A stretch of 64,000 bases of DNA from Hydractinia symbiolongicarpus (lineage: Eukaryota > Cnidaria > Hydrozoa > Anthoathecata > Hydractiniidae): assembly GCF_029227915.1 (NCBI RefSeq), contig NC_079878.1, positions 16,804,001 to 16,868,000 of the forward strand. The letters are read 5' to 3'. Shown here one piece after another: positions 1 to 9,784 of the stretch. Within the stretch, counting starts at the first letter, position 1, and each line of letters opens with the position of its first letter. The notes under the pieces were generated by a model, which did no database searches, was not told the origin of the DNA, and saw only the letters and a list, made by a program, of their open reading frames with translations. The position numbers and the translations under genes are program-made.

Positions 1-1063
1 GAGTAAGAAAAAAACTTCTCCCATACATAAAACTAGCCATAGTTACCACTAATGCGCCCCGAATTACAAATAACGATTTCAAACATTCAAATTTAGAACG
101 GGATTTAAAATTAAAATGGAAAATGGTGGACGTTTGAAATCTATAAAAACTGCAGTGTTAGAACTTATTATTTTCGTTATTTTCACATTTGGCTAAGGCT
201 CTATCTATAAAGTTAGATCTTGATTAAATATATGTACACTTATTTTTGACTTATCAAATCTCCAAAAATTCTTGTGCTGTAATAACAAATTGTGTCTGAA
301 AGCTATTAAATTGATTCTTTCTTGAAAAATCTCATCATTTCGCTTCTAGCTGGCTGACTACGTTTAGCACCATCTTTAAAACACAACAAAAACTCCATCG
401 CCGTGTAAAAAACACGTTGTCTCGCTCAATCAGATATTTACGAAAATTTACCAACAAATGACCAGATAAAATTACTGGGCAACACTGATAAAATGGCAGA
501 ATTTTTTATAAATTTGATGTATAGGGACGAAATCGTATAGAAATCCTATATACTCTCCACCGTACTTCCTTTTTCTTTTATATTTGGCTTATTTAATGAG
601 GAAATGGGCTCCGCTACGCTCCGGGCGCTGACGCGCCCTCCGCTTCTCTCCGCAAAAATGCAGCTTTACTCTTCACGAGTTCTAGGGCTGGCGCGAGGAG
701 TATGACCAGCGTAGGGCAAAGAAATATCAAGTCAATGGCCATGACCGGCGGAGCAATTTTGAAAGGGGAGGAGCTAAATTATTCAGTATTAAAGGAGGCC
801 CGACCATGGTTGGGGCCGACGGGCTAAGAATTTTTTTTAACTTTTGGCCCCCTAGATTGGCTAAAATATACTTTAAATTCGAAAATATTGCGCTGAAAGC
901 CGTCACAACTACCAGTCCTCCTTTGTAAATTTTCCGAATGCTGGCTTTCTGCTGTCGTCCGGTGGAACAAATGCGTTGGCAATTTTGATCAGGTTTAGTT
1001 TATCAGTCCTATATTTGCGGAAATTGAAACGAGCTGGAAGCATTGTTGATCTCTTACGGAACA
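1..1063. other. AT-rich flank without a gene
   Basis: I see no gene in this stretch. Reading frames are short and resemble nothing I know. It holds a GC-rich island in AT-rich surroundings. At 623-638 there is a perfect 6-bp stem with a 4-base loop (GGGCGC-TGAC-GCGCCC), and at 797-817 a near-perfect 21-bp palindrome centred on CCATGG. The island at about 601-830 may be the end of another repeat, but its limits cannot be set from one copy. Confidence 0.5.
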
Positions 1064-1258
1064 TCTATATAATAATACGCCAGTTCTGTATGGCTGTAAC
1101 AGGCAAAGTGGATGTGTGTTTTTTTTTAAGGAAACAGCCGCGGTAACATGTCACTTTTGCTAAACTGTTATTTTTCTTCTGTCTATAGTGTGCTTTTTCA
1201 AATTGATTTAAAAATTTGCTTTGAAAAAGTCACGGTTAATTTATTTTATTCTCATAAA

Positions 1259-2976
1259 AACCTTTGTGTAATGATGTAAACTTTCAACCTCGTTCCCAGG
1301 GCAGTTTTTTGGAGCGAAGAAATGACCCTGGGCCAGGCTGGTTAAAATCAGCACGATTCGTGCTGATTTTTAATTTATACAAAATTTAGTCATTTGTTAA
1401 GAATTGCATGCGGACCGCCGAGAACACCGTATTGTTATAATTTATGCAAAACAATCTTAGATCGAAATCAAGGATAGAGTTTTATTTTTAATCAGAAACA
1501 AGTTAGCTAAAGTGTTTTGATTTTTTGCTTCAAGAAAACATGATTGCAGTGTTGCCTTCGCTTTTTTTTTTTTGGCTACAAACAAATTTTAAATACATAT
1601 TTATTTTAAAGTTTTCAGCCATCTATGCTAGCTAGCTAGCAAAGATCCAAGACGTACTTTTGTAGCTACAAAGGTTGTGCAAACCAAGGTAGCTAGCTAT
1701 GCACTATTTAATTATGATTTTTAGCTATCTTTATTTCATATTATAGTTAAAAGTGAAAGTACTTTTAGCTAGCTATAGCTAGCTACCAAGCCACAGAATT
1801 CTCAGAGGGTTTTGTGATTAGAATTACTGAAGATGCCTATTAATATTTTATTATTGAAATTATTTACCCAGAATAGTTCCTGTTGGTACTGCTATCAACA
1901 AGGGTCCTGTGAAGAAAGTCCTAGCACATTTAAAGCCAGTTGAGCTATGGTACAGCTATATATTATACTAGTATTGAGTCATCAACGTAACCATGTGTCA
2001 GTCAGATACAGACCAGATACATACGTTTTGACGTATATAATAACTGCCTCCTTTTGTCTGTTATTGTCGTAACGTGCATAAACACCTAAATAAAATCGTA
2101 TTGTCTAAAAAATTTTACAATTGTTAGGTCAAAATTTATAATTGTCAATAAATTTATGTTTGTTGCTTTACTAAGAGATTAAAGTCATAAAACATAGGAT
2201 GTTGCATTTCATGCAGTCAGAGAAAATTGTTATTTAATCTGTGAAATCGATTGTTATTTAATCCGTAATCGATTTAATTAAGCATATAACTATTTAGTTA
2301 ATTAAATGGTATGAACTTCTTAATCCAGTTTTTTAATCTTTTTCAACCAAATCAACAGCATATGATTTTATTTTTTTGTTTATGTGTTCTGCACCGAAAG
2401 AATATTAGCTAGAGTGTAAAAGAAGGTCCGTTCGGGAGAAATAGGATTAGTTATGTATACCTCTATATACCTTGTGTTGTATTTGAGCTAGCTAGATAGC
2501 TGCTAAACATGTCTTCAAGGAAACCTTCATTGTGTTTTTTACTACACCCTGTGCGCAAAAGCTAGCATAGCTAGCTTTAGAGTCTAGTAGCTACCTCCTC
2601 AACTGCACTGCAAAAAAAACAGAAGCTTACTTTAACAGCCTCTGGGTACAACTAAAAGCTATTTAATTTTGTTTGCACGTTAAGCTATACTAACAATGCC
2701 AAATATTTTATTTTTCACAAAAATAAATTCAGTCCAGCAGAACTTAAACATTCCAGCGTTCGCACATAAACTTAGCCGCCATTATTGTTTTTCTGTTATT
2801 ATTCAATTTTTTACGCATAAATTAATTTATCTTCATAATTAACGGAAACTTGAGAAACCAATCAGATCTCAGAACTGACCAGTGTGGCCCAGGGTCATTT
2901 CTTCTCGCTGTCCGAGATCGTCAAAAAGAGAAAAATGGGCCTGGGGACGAGGTTGGGAAACTTTATTACACAAAAG
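1259..2976. repeat. Element bounded by long inverted arms
   Basis: The left arm at about 1259-1345 is the inverse complement, with scattered mismatches and small gaps, of the right arm at about 2880-2976. Both contain a block around CCTCGT(T/C)CCCAGG and a block GAAATGACCCTGGGCC. The arms enclose about 1.5 kb of AT-rich DNA with AGCTAGCT clusters and no gene. It looks like a foldback or MITE-type DNA transposon inside copy A. A near-identical AAAAGTCACGG motif follows the right arm (about 2972) and precedes the left arm (about 1225), which may be a target duplication or chance. Confidence 0.45.
1620..2590. repeat. Clusters of AGCT/TAGC tetranucleotides
   Basis: Short runs of the self-complementary AGCTAGCT motif cluster at about 1625-1700, 1760-1790, 2484-2500 and 2561-2580. 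Similar runs recur at 13860-14010 inside Helitron copy F. They are interrupted, not a clean microsatellite. The rest of this stretch is AT-rich with nothing else recognisable. Confidence 0.5.
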
Positions 2977-3193
2977 TCACGGGTAATTAATTTTTATTAT
3001 TCCCTTAAGCACGTGTCTATTGTCTAGTGTTATATGAAAAACATATTGGTTATATTTATTCCCGCTTGAATGAAATTAACACCAAAACTTTTTGACGAAA
3101 AGAGCAATGAATTTTATTCTTAATTTCGCCCACTATTCGCTGTATTTCTATTCGGTATCTATAGTGGATTTTTCCACGGAACTATATACTATC

Positions 3194-3546
3194 TTAAGGG
3201 AAGAAATTATTTGCGGAAAAAAATTGTGCGGAAAGCGACCTCAAAAGAGACATTGCGGAATAAATTTTGGATGCAAGAAATTTGGTAAATCAAAGATCAG
3301 GAAAAACCTAATTTAGTACCTTAGTGTATGAAAAACATCCAATTTATGAAATATCATCTCTCTATTTTTCATCAAAATATCAAAAAAAGAATACTAAGCT
3401 GTAACAATAATTTATTTTTGCGGATGACCAAAATTTCTTCACTTCTGCGGAATTAACATTTGCGGATTTGGCCAAAAACCACAAAAATTAATTCCGCAAA
3501 AAAAAGTTCCGCACAAATTTCTTCCGCAAGTAATTTCTTCCCTTAA
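3194..3546. mobile_element. TTAA-flanked MITE
   Basis: TTAA at 3194-3197 and TTAA at 3543-3546 flank terminal inverted repeats. The left end reads GGGAAGAAATTATTTGCGGA and the inverse complement of the right end reads GGGAAGAAATTACTTGCGGA, one mismatch in 20. The interior has no transposase, though a 74-codon chance frame at 3092-3316 runs into it. TTAA targets are known for the piggyBac, Kolobok and Sola3 groups; I cannot choose between them. It sits between the hairpin and the end of Helitron copy A, so it inserted after that copy. Confidence 0.7.
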
Positions 3547-3551
3547 GGTAG

Positions 3552-4074
3552 TCTATATAATAATACGCTAAGTGTGTCTGTGGGTCTGTAACAGGCAAAG
3601 TGGATATTTTTTACAAGTTTCTTTAAACGCGTCAATAGTGTATCCCCTATAAAAATGTTTTGTATTTTATAAACGTTTTGTTGACGATTTTGATTGGCTA
3701 AAACAAATCATGTGATAAAATAAAGTGATTTCATTAGTTAGGAATTTATTGCATGCGAATTTAAATTTACCGTGACGGGAGTTTGTTATAAATTGTTACG
3801 AGTAAAGTCACAGGCAATTAATGTTGTTATTATAGGTTGTCAACTTTGTTCATAAGCTTCATTGATTGTTCATACTTTTTTAATAAAATTGACAACAAAT
3901 CATTTTTTGATATAAAACATAAATCATTTTTAAATGTTTTTCAGTGAATTCCTCCAGGGGTTTAAAACGTTCTTCATCCTTCTTAATGAAATTAACAACA
4001 TACTTTTTTGTAATAAGAAGCACAAAAAATTTTTTAAAAAAATTAGTGGTTATTCCACGGGTTTAAATAACTAG
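3552..4074 (+). mobile_element. Helitron family copy B, short
   Basis: The 5' end TCTATATAATAATACGC directly follows the TAG of copy A. The block CTGTAACAGGCAAAGTGGAT follows. The 3' hairpin GTGG...CCAC is at 4046-4058 and the copy ends in CTAG at 4071-4074, against the TC of copy C. The 523-bp interior is AT-rich, without a gene, and unlike the 730-bp copies D, E and H. Confidence 0.6.
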
Positions 4075-5195
4075 TCTATATATTAATACGCCAGTTCTGT
4101 CTGTCTGTACGTGATACTTTTGCAAAGTGGATTATATTCTCTACAATTTTCTTTAACAAATTCTATATAACATTGCCTATAAAACTATTCTGTAACTAGT
4201 CGATAAGGCCCGTGGAAAAATCCACTTAGGCAGAAGGACAATGGAAAAATAGGTTGTTTTAGATTTTTTGCTGACGTCAGCAGTGCAATTACAAAAATTT
4301 TTGGCGAAATTTAATTTATTCGTTGCCTGTACTGTGCAGAGATATAAACGCTGACCAAGAAAATGTATATGGTCATGTCTTTTTGATAAGCGTTTAATGA
4401 GATATAAGGGTTTTAAAATTTTGCTGACGTCAGCAATGGCCAGTCAACCGCCCAAAATTTTTTTTTTGGAAATTTATATACCTGCTGCCTTTATTCTATA
4501 GGTCTTGAAACGCTGATCAAGATAATGTATAGGATCGCGTGTTTTTGACAAACGGTTGCAGAGATGTTAGGGTTGAAGGTTTTTTGGTGACGTCATCAAC
4601 CCGTCTATTCCGAAACGGATTCAGGGACCCAGGTTTGGGAAACTTACCCAAATTGGTCCCAGGTGGTCTCTAGTTACCTACGCAGGAGATGACGTCAGTT
4701 ATTTCCACCCGTTTCTAAGTTATTTAGCCTCAAATTTAAAAGTGCAATGCAATGGCTTCACTAATTTTAATATACTTTCGTTTGACGTCAATATTACTTT
4801 AACGTCAAAGTTTGGTAATTTACAGAACAAATTTATAGACGATGTTTTATAGACTTTATCAAAGAAGGTTTATCCACTTTGCAAAAGTCACAGACAGACA
4901 GAACTGGCGTATTATTATATAGATTTACCAAACTTTAAAGTTAAAATAGTATTGTAGTCAACGGCAAGTTAATTAAGATTAGTGAAGCCATTCAGTGCAC
5001 CTAAAACTTTGAGGCCAAGCAACTTGGAAACAAGGTGGTGACGTCAATGATTTTTCACCGCGTGGGTACCTAGGGACCACCTAGGACCAACTTGAGTAAT
5101 TTTCCCAAACCTGGATCCCAGAACCCGTTTCGGATTGGAAGGGTTGATGACGTCATCAAAAAACCTTTAACCCTAATATCTCTGCAACCGTTATT
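4075..5195 (+). mobile_element. Helitron family copy C, split by copy D and 3'-truncated
   Basis: Copy C begins with TCTATATATTAATACGCCAG and runs to 4195, where copy D interrupts it. It resumes at 4924 with the sequence that normally follows in the family (TTTACCAAAC...). It contains a perfect 16-bp palindrome TTGATGACGTCATCAA at 5144-5159. Similarity to other copies stops near 5195, so the 3' half and hairpin are missing. No coding capacity; the 69-codon frame at 5092-5301 is a chance frame across the broken end. Confidence 0.7.
4196..4923 (-). mobile_element. Helitron family copy D, full length, inverted, inside copy C
   Basis: Read on the minus strand this 728-bp copy has the 5' end TCTATATAATAATACGCCAG (at 4923) and ends with hairpin, spacer and CTAG (4199-4196). 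The flanks read A before the TC and T after the CTAG, the A/T host dinucleotide known for Helitrons. Removing it joins 4195 to 4924 and recreates the family sequence CTGTAATTTACCAAAC seen in copies G and H. It carries palindromes around TGACGTCA at 4421-4436 and, imperfectly, 4584-4599. No ORF. Confidence 0.8.
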
Positions 5196-5730
5196 TGTGA
5201 GAACTGACCGGTTTTGGCTCAATCCATTTCAGGATGCTCTTTTCCCTAAAATTCCCTTCCTAACGGGCGCCCGTCTACCCCACCAGCGCAAGTCAAAATA
5301 AAAAACTTAAAAAACATCCAAAATGAATCACCCAACCCCCAGCAATATCACTACCTGTCTATTCCAAGCCATCAGAACAACAATCCCTCGACCAGACCCT
5401 ACATTTCACACTCCCTGCAAGCCATTTGAATAGTTTAGTGGACTCAAAGCATCCCGTACCCCACCCCGCAAGACATTTCAAAAATCACTAGAACCTTGAG
5501 CTATCGCACCGCAAATTAAAAATTTTCGAAAATATTTGATTTATTCCAAGATAGAAAGTTTTTTAAGTCCCATTAGCAATAATAAAACTGCCAGACAGGT
5601 CCGTGACACCATTGTCAAACCAATGGAGAAGGTAATTGCATAACAAGCTCTTGTAATTTCCCAGTTAAAGGACAAGCTAAAAACCAGAAATAGACCAACG
5701 TTAGAAGAAACAGCATTGGAAAGTGCATAA
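5196..5730. other. Gene-free stretch, one hydrophobic minus-strand frame
   Basis: Between truncated copy C and the polymerase remnant I recognise nothing firm. The plus strand is C-rich and G-poor from about 5290 to 5480. On the minus strand a frame without an ATG covers 5541-5768. Its 75 residues are strongly hydrophobic, with about two possible membrane spans and a short charged loop. It could be a fragment of a multi-span transporter exon or a chance frame; nothing in the neighbours decides. Confidence 0.3.
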
Positions 5731-6045
5731 AAGACATACACAGAAAAACTAAACCTTTTGAAGAGCAAAGGAGTCTATCCGTACAACTACATGGATTCAT
5801 TCGAGAAGTTTGAGGAGACGTCCCTTCCCCCAAACGAGAAATTTTACAGCACCCTCTATCTGAAAGGGATAAGTGAGGATGATTATAATCACGCCAAGAA
5901 GGTGTGGAAAGTATTCGGGATGAAGAACATGAGGGAATATCATGACCTCTATCTGAAAACCGATGTACTATTACTAGCCGATGTGTTCGAGAATTTCAGG
6001 GATATTTGTATGAAAAATTTCAAGCTGGATCCAGCCTGGTATTAC

Positions 6046-6354
6046 TGTTTCGAACTTCGTTCGCGGAACGCTTTCGGCAACCGGAAGTGTACAAGATAAA
6101 CAAACGATATCGTAGAGTACAGACGCTAAGAAGGCAGCTGAGAAAGCAGAATGCAATACGACAAATACGTGGTCGAAAAGTGAGAAAATGATAGTCTTTT
6201 TTTTAACGATCTTTCTTGTATTTTTGATTATGTTCAGAACTAAAGTTTTATTTTGTTCATTGTATAGGTAATCGAACTTGCCAAGCCAAGAGATTCTCAT
6301 GTTTGATTATACATTTCCACAAATTTGTTTTCTATCTGTATGATCCACAAAACA
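6046..6354. mobile_element. Probable solo LTR inside the polymerase gene
   Basis: This 309-bp insertion starts TGTTT and ends AAACA (5-bp inverted ends, TG...CA). It is flanked by the 5-bp direct repeat ATTAC at 6041-6045 and 6355-6359. Removing it with one ATTAC leaves the polymerase frame continuous. TG...CA ends with a 5-bp target duplication are the known marks of an LTR retrotransposon, and without internal sequence it would be a solo LTR. A GT-AG intron does not fit these borders. The small frames 6006-6191(+) and 5974-6300(-) fall in it and look like chance. Confidence 0.65.
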
Positions 6355-6947
6355 ATTACACAGCACCAGGGTTGTCATGGGACGCACTTCTCAAATCAAC
6401 AGACGTGGAGTTGGATTTACTTAGTGATGTCGATATGTTACTTTTCTTTGAAAGATCAATAAGAGGTGGAGTATCAATGATCTCACATCGATATGCAGAA
6501 GCCAACAACAAATATATGAAGGATTATGACGACAAAAAACTGTCGAAGTATCTGATGTATTTGGGCGCAAACAACATCTACGGACACGCAATGTCGAGAT
6601 TATTGCCAACGGGTGGGTTTAGGTGAATGACACTGAAAGAACTGAAGAATATTAATTTTGATAGCGTTTGTGAGGGGTATATGCTGGTTTTGGAAAATCC
6701 GCAAAATCTACACGATTTGCACAACGGATGTCCACTCGCTCCTGAGAAAATTGTTGCAAATAGGATTGAAAAGCTGATCCCAACCTTGCATGATTAGAAG
6801 AATTATGTTGTGCACTATAAAAATTTGCAGCTATACTTATCCCTGGGGTTTAAGTTGAAACAAATCCACAGTGGTATCAAGTTCAGGCAATCCTCAAGGA
6901 TGGAACCGTACATCAGGAAGAATACCAAAAACGATTACACTAATGTG

Positions 6948-6981
6948 TTCGTGTTGTAGATCACTCGAACTACAACACGAA
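6948..6981. repeat. 12-bp inverted repeat at the polymerase deletion joint
   Basis: TTCGTGTTGTAG at 6948-6959 is perfectly inverted at 6970-6981, with a 10-base loop. It lies exactly where the polymerase frame jumps over its catalytic core. A template switch or hairpin-mediated deletion would leave such a scar. Confidence 0.6.
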
Positions 6982-7373
6982 AAACAATAAGGTTATTGGG
7001 AAATTCAAGGATGAGTGTGGGGGTAGGCTCATGACAGGCTTCGTCGGCCTCAGATCAAAACTGTATGCTTTAAAGGTGGGTGAATATGAGGAGAAAAAGT
7101 GCAAGGGGGTGACTAAGCCAGTTATAAAGAAGAACCTGTGTTATGATGATTATGTGAAATGTCTATTCACCCAGGAAGATAAATGACTGGAAATGAGTGT
7201 AATTGGATCATATAAACACGATATCTACGCAGAAACAGTAAACAAGATCGCCCTCTCATGGAAAGATGATAAACGAATCATCAAAGACGACAAAATACAC
7301 ATCTACGCCTACCGTCACTATACTTCCTGATCACCAATAAGCCATCTTTTCATTAACTTTTCATGTAAATTAG

Positions 7374-8489
7374 CTATATCATGGACGAGAAGAACCTTGT
7401 GATGAACAAAAGCTTCGTATATAGCCCCACGAAACGGTCTATAGTATGTGGTTCGCATAATACGCTTCCCTTCAAAATTAATAATCTCTTTAACTTTAAT
7501 CCTTCCACACCATCATATTTATTATAATAAGAACTGTATGTTGTAAGTATGAGTACACCACCTCACACGTGTTCGTTGGACAAATAATACTTAGACTTAC
7601 CACCTTTACTACTAAGAGTAAAAACAGTTCTCTTACCATTATGAACATATGCTTTATTTTTCGTGATGTCTTCTGTTTTAAACGTCGTAATACTATCATT
7701 ATTTTCTAAAACAATATAGCCATTATGCCTTAAATATATTGTAAAACCATTCTTCTGTGATATAAGTTTCGACAGGTTAGGGTCAGAAAACAAAAATGGA
7801 CCTCCCCCCCTTAAAATCCTCCTTGACATATTTTTGTAGCAGCTTCTCATAATCAACAGGAACATCATGTCAAAACACAACAGTTAACGTGAAACCAGAT
7901 TTGGCTAATTCATACACCGACGACGACTCGAGACGAACCTCATCACGTGATTTATTAATGCTTGTCGGTGTAAATCCATCGCTGGCAATGGTCGGTTTTG
8001 GAATATTAAAATGAATGAAGTGTTTCTTTATATTGTTATCATACCCCTTCAAGATATGGTTAGATAAATCACCAACACGTACCTTATCGCCTTACTATCA
8101 TCCTTTGTAATTATACTCAAACTATATCCACAGTGCACCCACAAACTGACACCTTTAGCTGACTTACAATATTCATCCGTGTACTGTGAAACAATAGATA
8201 TAACATCTTCCTTACTTATAGTAATATCCCTAACCACAATACGAATATACCCTATATCAGGATTTCTATTCTTCTCAACTATACCCTTAACATAATCGAC
8301 ATTGGTCGGGGTTGGATTATCCCTAACAATCTTTAATACAACATCAGTTTCGAGAGGGGTAGGATTATCAGCAATTATTTTCCTAACTCTATTAACATCC
8401 ATACCCACAGACATCTCACGATAAACCTCCTTAAGTAAATCCAACTTATGCTCATGATCAACAGCCAAACGACCGGAATAAACTAACAT
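7374..8489 (-). pseudogene. Unknown Polinton gene, ~370 codons, frameshifted
   Basis: I do not recognise a biochemical function. The first 146 codons (8489-8049) are open and begin MLVYSGRLAV. They contain two related segments around DNPTPLETDVVLKIV and DNPTPTNVDYVKGIV and no membrane span. The gene goes on in shifted frames through a segment with HFIHFNIPKPTIAS (to about 7870), one with RRILRGGGPFLFSDPN and KTEDITKNKAYVHNGKRT (to about 7563), and a tail ending at a TAG at 7374-7376. At least three frameshifts break it. Its ATG overlaps the stop of the upstream membrane gene by 7 bp, the tight packing typical of viral genomes. From memory such a gene is found in other animal Polintons, but I can name no motif for it. 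Confidence 0.6.
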
Positions 8490-8719
8490 TTTATTCTATA
8501 CACATTTTCCGGAATAATCTTTTTCTTGACAAGATAATCTATTGTAAACATGGACATGGCAACAATACCAACCAACTTCGCTGAGTCACTGAAATCCACC
8601 TTACCTAAATCCGGTGTAGAGACCTTAAAAACATTTTTTAATAATACCGCATAAGCAATAAATGCACTAACAACGACAGCATGATAAAGGTCATTCTTAA
8701 TTTCCTTTTCTTCACTCAT
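8483..8719 (-). CDS. Small membrane protein, Polinton 1
   Basis: This 78-codon frame starts MSEEKEIKNDLYHAV and is intact. It has two hydrophobic stretches, about residues 14-30 (AVVVSAFIAYAVLLKNV) and 47-62 (AKLVGIVAMSMFTIDYL), ending in a lysine-rich tail (VKKKIIPENVY). A two-span membrane protein is likely. The gene sits in a minus-strand run, 17 bp after the previous gene, and its TAG overlaps the ATG of the next in ATGTTAG (8483-8489). Function unknown; a virion membrane or assembly role is only a guess from position. Confidence 0.6.
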   Translation of the reverse strand: MSEEKEIKNDLYHAVVVSAFIAYAVLLKNVFKVSTPDLGKVDFSDSAKLVGIVAMSMFTIDYLVKKKIIPENVYRIKC

Positions 8720-8735
8720 TTATATGAGAACTATT

Positions 8736-9045
8736 TTAATCCATTTCATGAACTGGCTTGGATTTTTTAGTTACAGACTCAAGGACGGAAACAGATTTCG
8801 GTACCTCGACATTATCACTTTTCCTAAAATACCAAACACCTCCACACAAAATAAAAACAACCAAACCACCAGCTAAACACACACCATAACCAAAATCCCT
8901 CTCATACTCTATCTCCTTCTTCTCAATATGCTCGACACCCCTCAATATCTCCTCCTTTCTCTTCCGATTAAACTCAGCAAGCTTCCTACCCTTTTCGGAT
9001 CCTTTTCTTCCTCGTCACCGATTTCTTCACTTGTTCCTTCTCCAT
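8736..9045 (-). pseudogene. Single-span membrane protein with basic N-terminus, frameshifted
   Basis: The ATG at 9045-9043 opens a very basic stretch (MEKEQVKKSVTRKKR). After a one-base shift near 9003 the frame goes on through a charged, helix-prone segment (KLAEFNRKRKEEILRG) into one clear membrane span (VCLAGGLVVFILCGGVWYF, about 8878-8822), then a short tail ending at 8736. Polinton 2 has a counterpart at 28474-28272 with the same plan: charged start, lysine/arginine-rich middle, C-terminal span. The shared plan in two diverged elements argues for a real gene. Function unknown. Confidence 0.6.
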
Positions 9046-9054
9046 TTTTATCAC

Positions 9055-9552
9055 TCAAAGATTTTTCAGATAATGTTTACCAGTTATAACACCAACACTT
9101 AAAGGTGCTAGATAGGAACCAAACCTATAATACAAATCACACATGATTCTCTGCAAAGCTGCGTTCAAAAAAGGATCACTTTCTAAATCATTACCAAGCT
9201 CATCACCAAAATCATCCAAACAAAGAGCACTCGAAGCGACACTGGTATAAAGGCTAATAACTGTTTTCCCCAACGATTTCACCATCAACGCCCCCAACCT
9301 ACACTCATATTGCGAATGAACTTTCTCAACATCAGCACTGGACAAAGCATTAATCTGTTCCTTTGTATAATACTTACCAATTGAACCACCACTATTAACA
9401 CACACAATCAACCTTTCACGTTTTACAGAAATATCACCATCAACATTAACAACATCTTCCATTATTTTTATTACACACCGAAATTTCCAAAAAACGTACA
9501 AAAACGCACAATACAACCCGACACTAACAAACAAATTCAAATATTCAATCAT
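9055..9552 (-). CDS. Conserved Polinton protein of unknown function
   Basis: The frame is intact: 165 codons, starting MIEYLNLF. Residues 5-25 form a membrane span or signal anchor. The C-terminal two thirds carry SSADVEKVHSQYECRLG and end with the motif LYYRFGSYLAPL before a short tail. From memory, small proteins ending in this kind of motif are common in invertebrate Polintons, but no function is known to me. It ends 10 bp before the next minus-strand gene. The N-terminal hydrophobic part may be an addition or an upstream start; a later Met at residue 31 is an alternative start. Confidence 0.65.
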   Translation of the reverse strand: MIEYLNLFVSVGLYCAFLYVFWKFRCVIKIMEDVVNVDGDISVKRERLIVCVNSGGSIGKYYTKEQINALSSADVEKVHSQYECRLGALMVKSLGKTVISLYTSVASSALCLDDFGDELGNDLESDPFLNAALQRIMCDLYYRFGSYLAPLSVGVITGKHYLKNL

Positions 9553-9784
9553 TTAATAACTAATTAATCAACTACTATACAGGAAGATCACAACTATTTA
9601 TCCAACTAGTTTATAAAAATCCAACAAAAGACAACAACCTAAACAGCTAACTGCACAACAAAATCATAACAAAAACATAACAAATGATAATCCAGTTGAA
9701 AATTAGGTAAAACAAAAACTGAACGACCAACAACTCCTCCCTCACGAAATATCTCTTCACTCCATCCAAATAATACAAGTTCGG

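Larger units (their letters stand above)
1064..3551 (+). mobile_element. Helitron family copy A, composite
   Basis: The copy starts with the family's 5' end, TCTATATAATAATACGCC, preceded by A at 1063, and is followed by the AACAGGCAAAGTGGAT block seen in other copies. A 3'-type hairpin (GTGGA...TCCAC) lies at about 3168-3181. The copy ends in TAG at 3549-3551, directly against the 5' end of copy B. The final tetranucleotide is GTAG rather than CTAG, and the distance from hairpin to end is unusual and holds a TTAA MITE. The middle carries long inverted arms and AGCTAGCT clusters, so this is a nest and not a simple element. No Rep/helicase coding is visible, so it is non-autonomous. Confidence 0.55.
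5731..7330 (+). pseudogene. Polinton 1 protein-primed DNA polymerase B, gutted
   Basis: Family role: protein-primed type-B polymerase that copies the linear Polinton genome. Visible: the stretch with KGVYPYNYMDS and DLYLKTDVLLLADVFENF (5731-6045), then PGLSWDALLK through the motif A region (6360-6623), the LHDLHNG region (to 6959), and the C-terminal part with VIGKFKDECGG and SWKDDKRII (6959-7330). The N-terminal exonuclease half is absent. Motif A has Gly (GGC, 6564-6566) where the family has its catalytic Asp. The part with the YxDTDS catalytic motif is deleted at about 6950-6980. In-frame stops lie at 6624-6626 (TGA), 6795-6797 (TAG), 6957-6959 (TAG) and 7184-7186 (TGA), with a frameshift at the deletion. 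A 309-bp insertion splits it at 6045. It meets the minus-strand unknown gene tail to tail, 43 bp apart. Certainly inactive. Confidence 0.9.

Noticed and set aside
3092-3316. 74-codon plus frame as a gene
   Set aside because: It crosses the Helitron hairpin and the left end of the TTAA MITE, so it is a chance frame over a transposon border.
5541-5768. Hydrophobic minus-strand frame as a transporter exon
   Set aside because: No ATG, no splice sites fitted, no neighbour of the same kind. Hydrophobic runs arise easily opposite A-rich DNA; kept only as a remark.
6046-6354. Insertion in the polymerase as a spliceosomal intron
   Set aside because: The borders that restore the frame do not give GT-AG; the nearest GT and AG choices change the frame.
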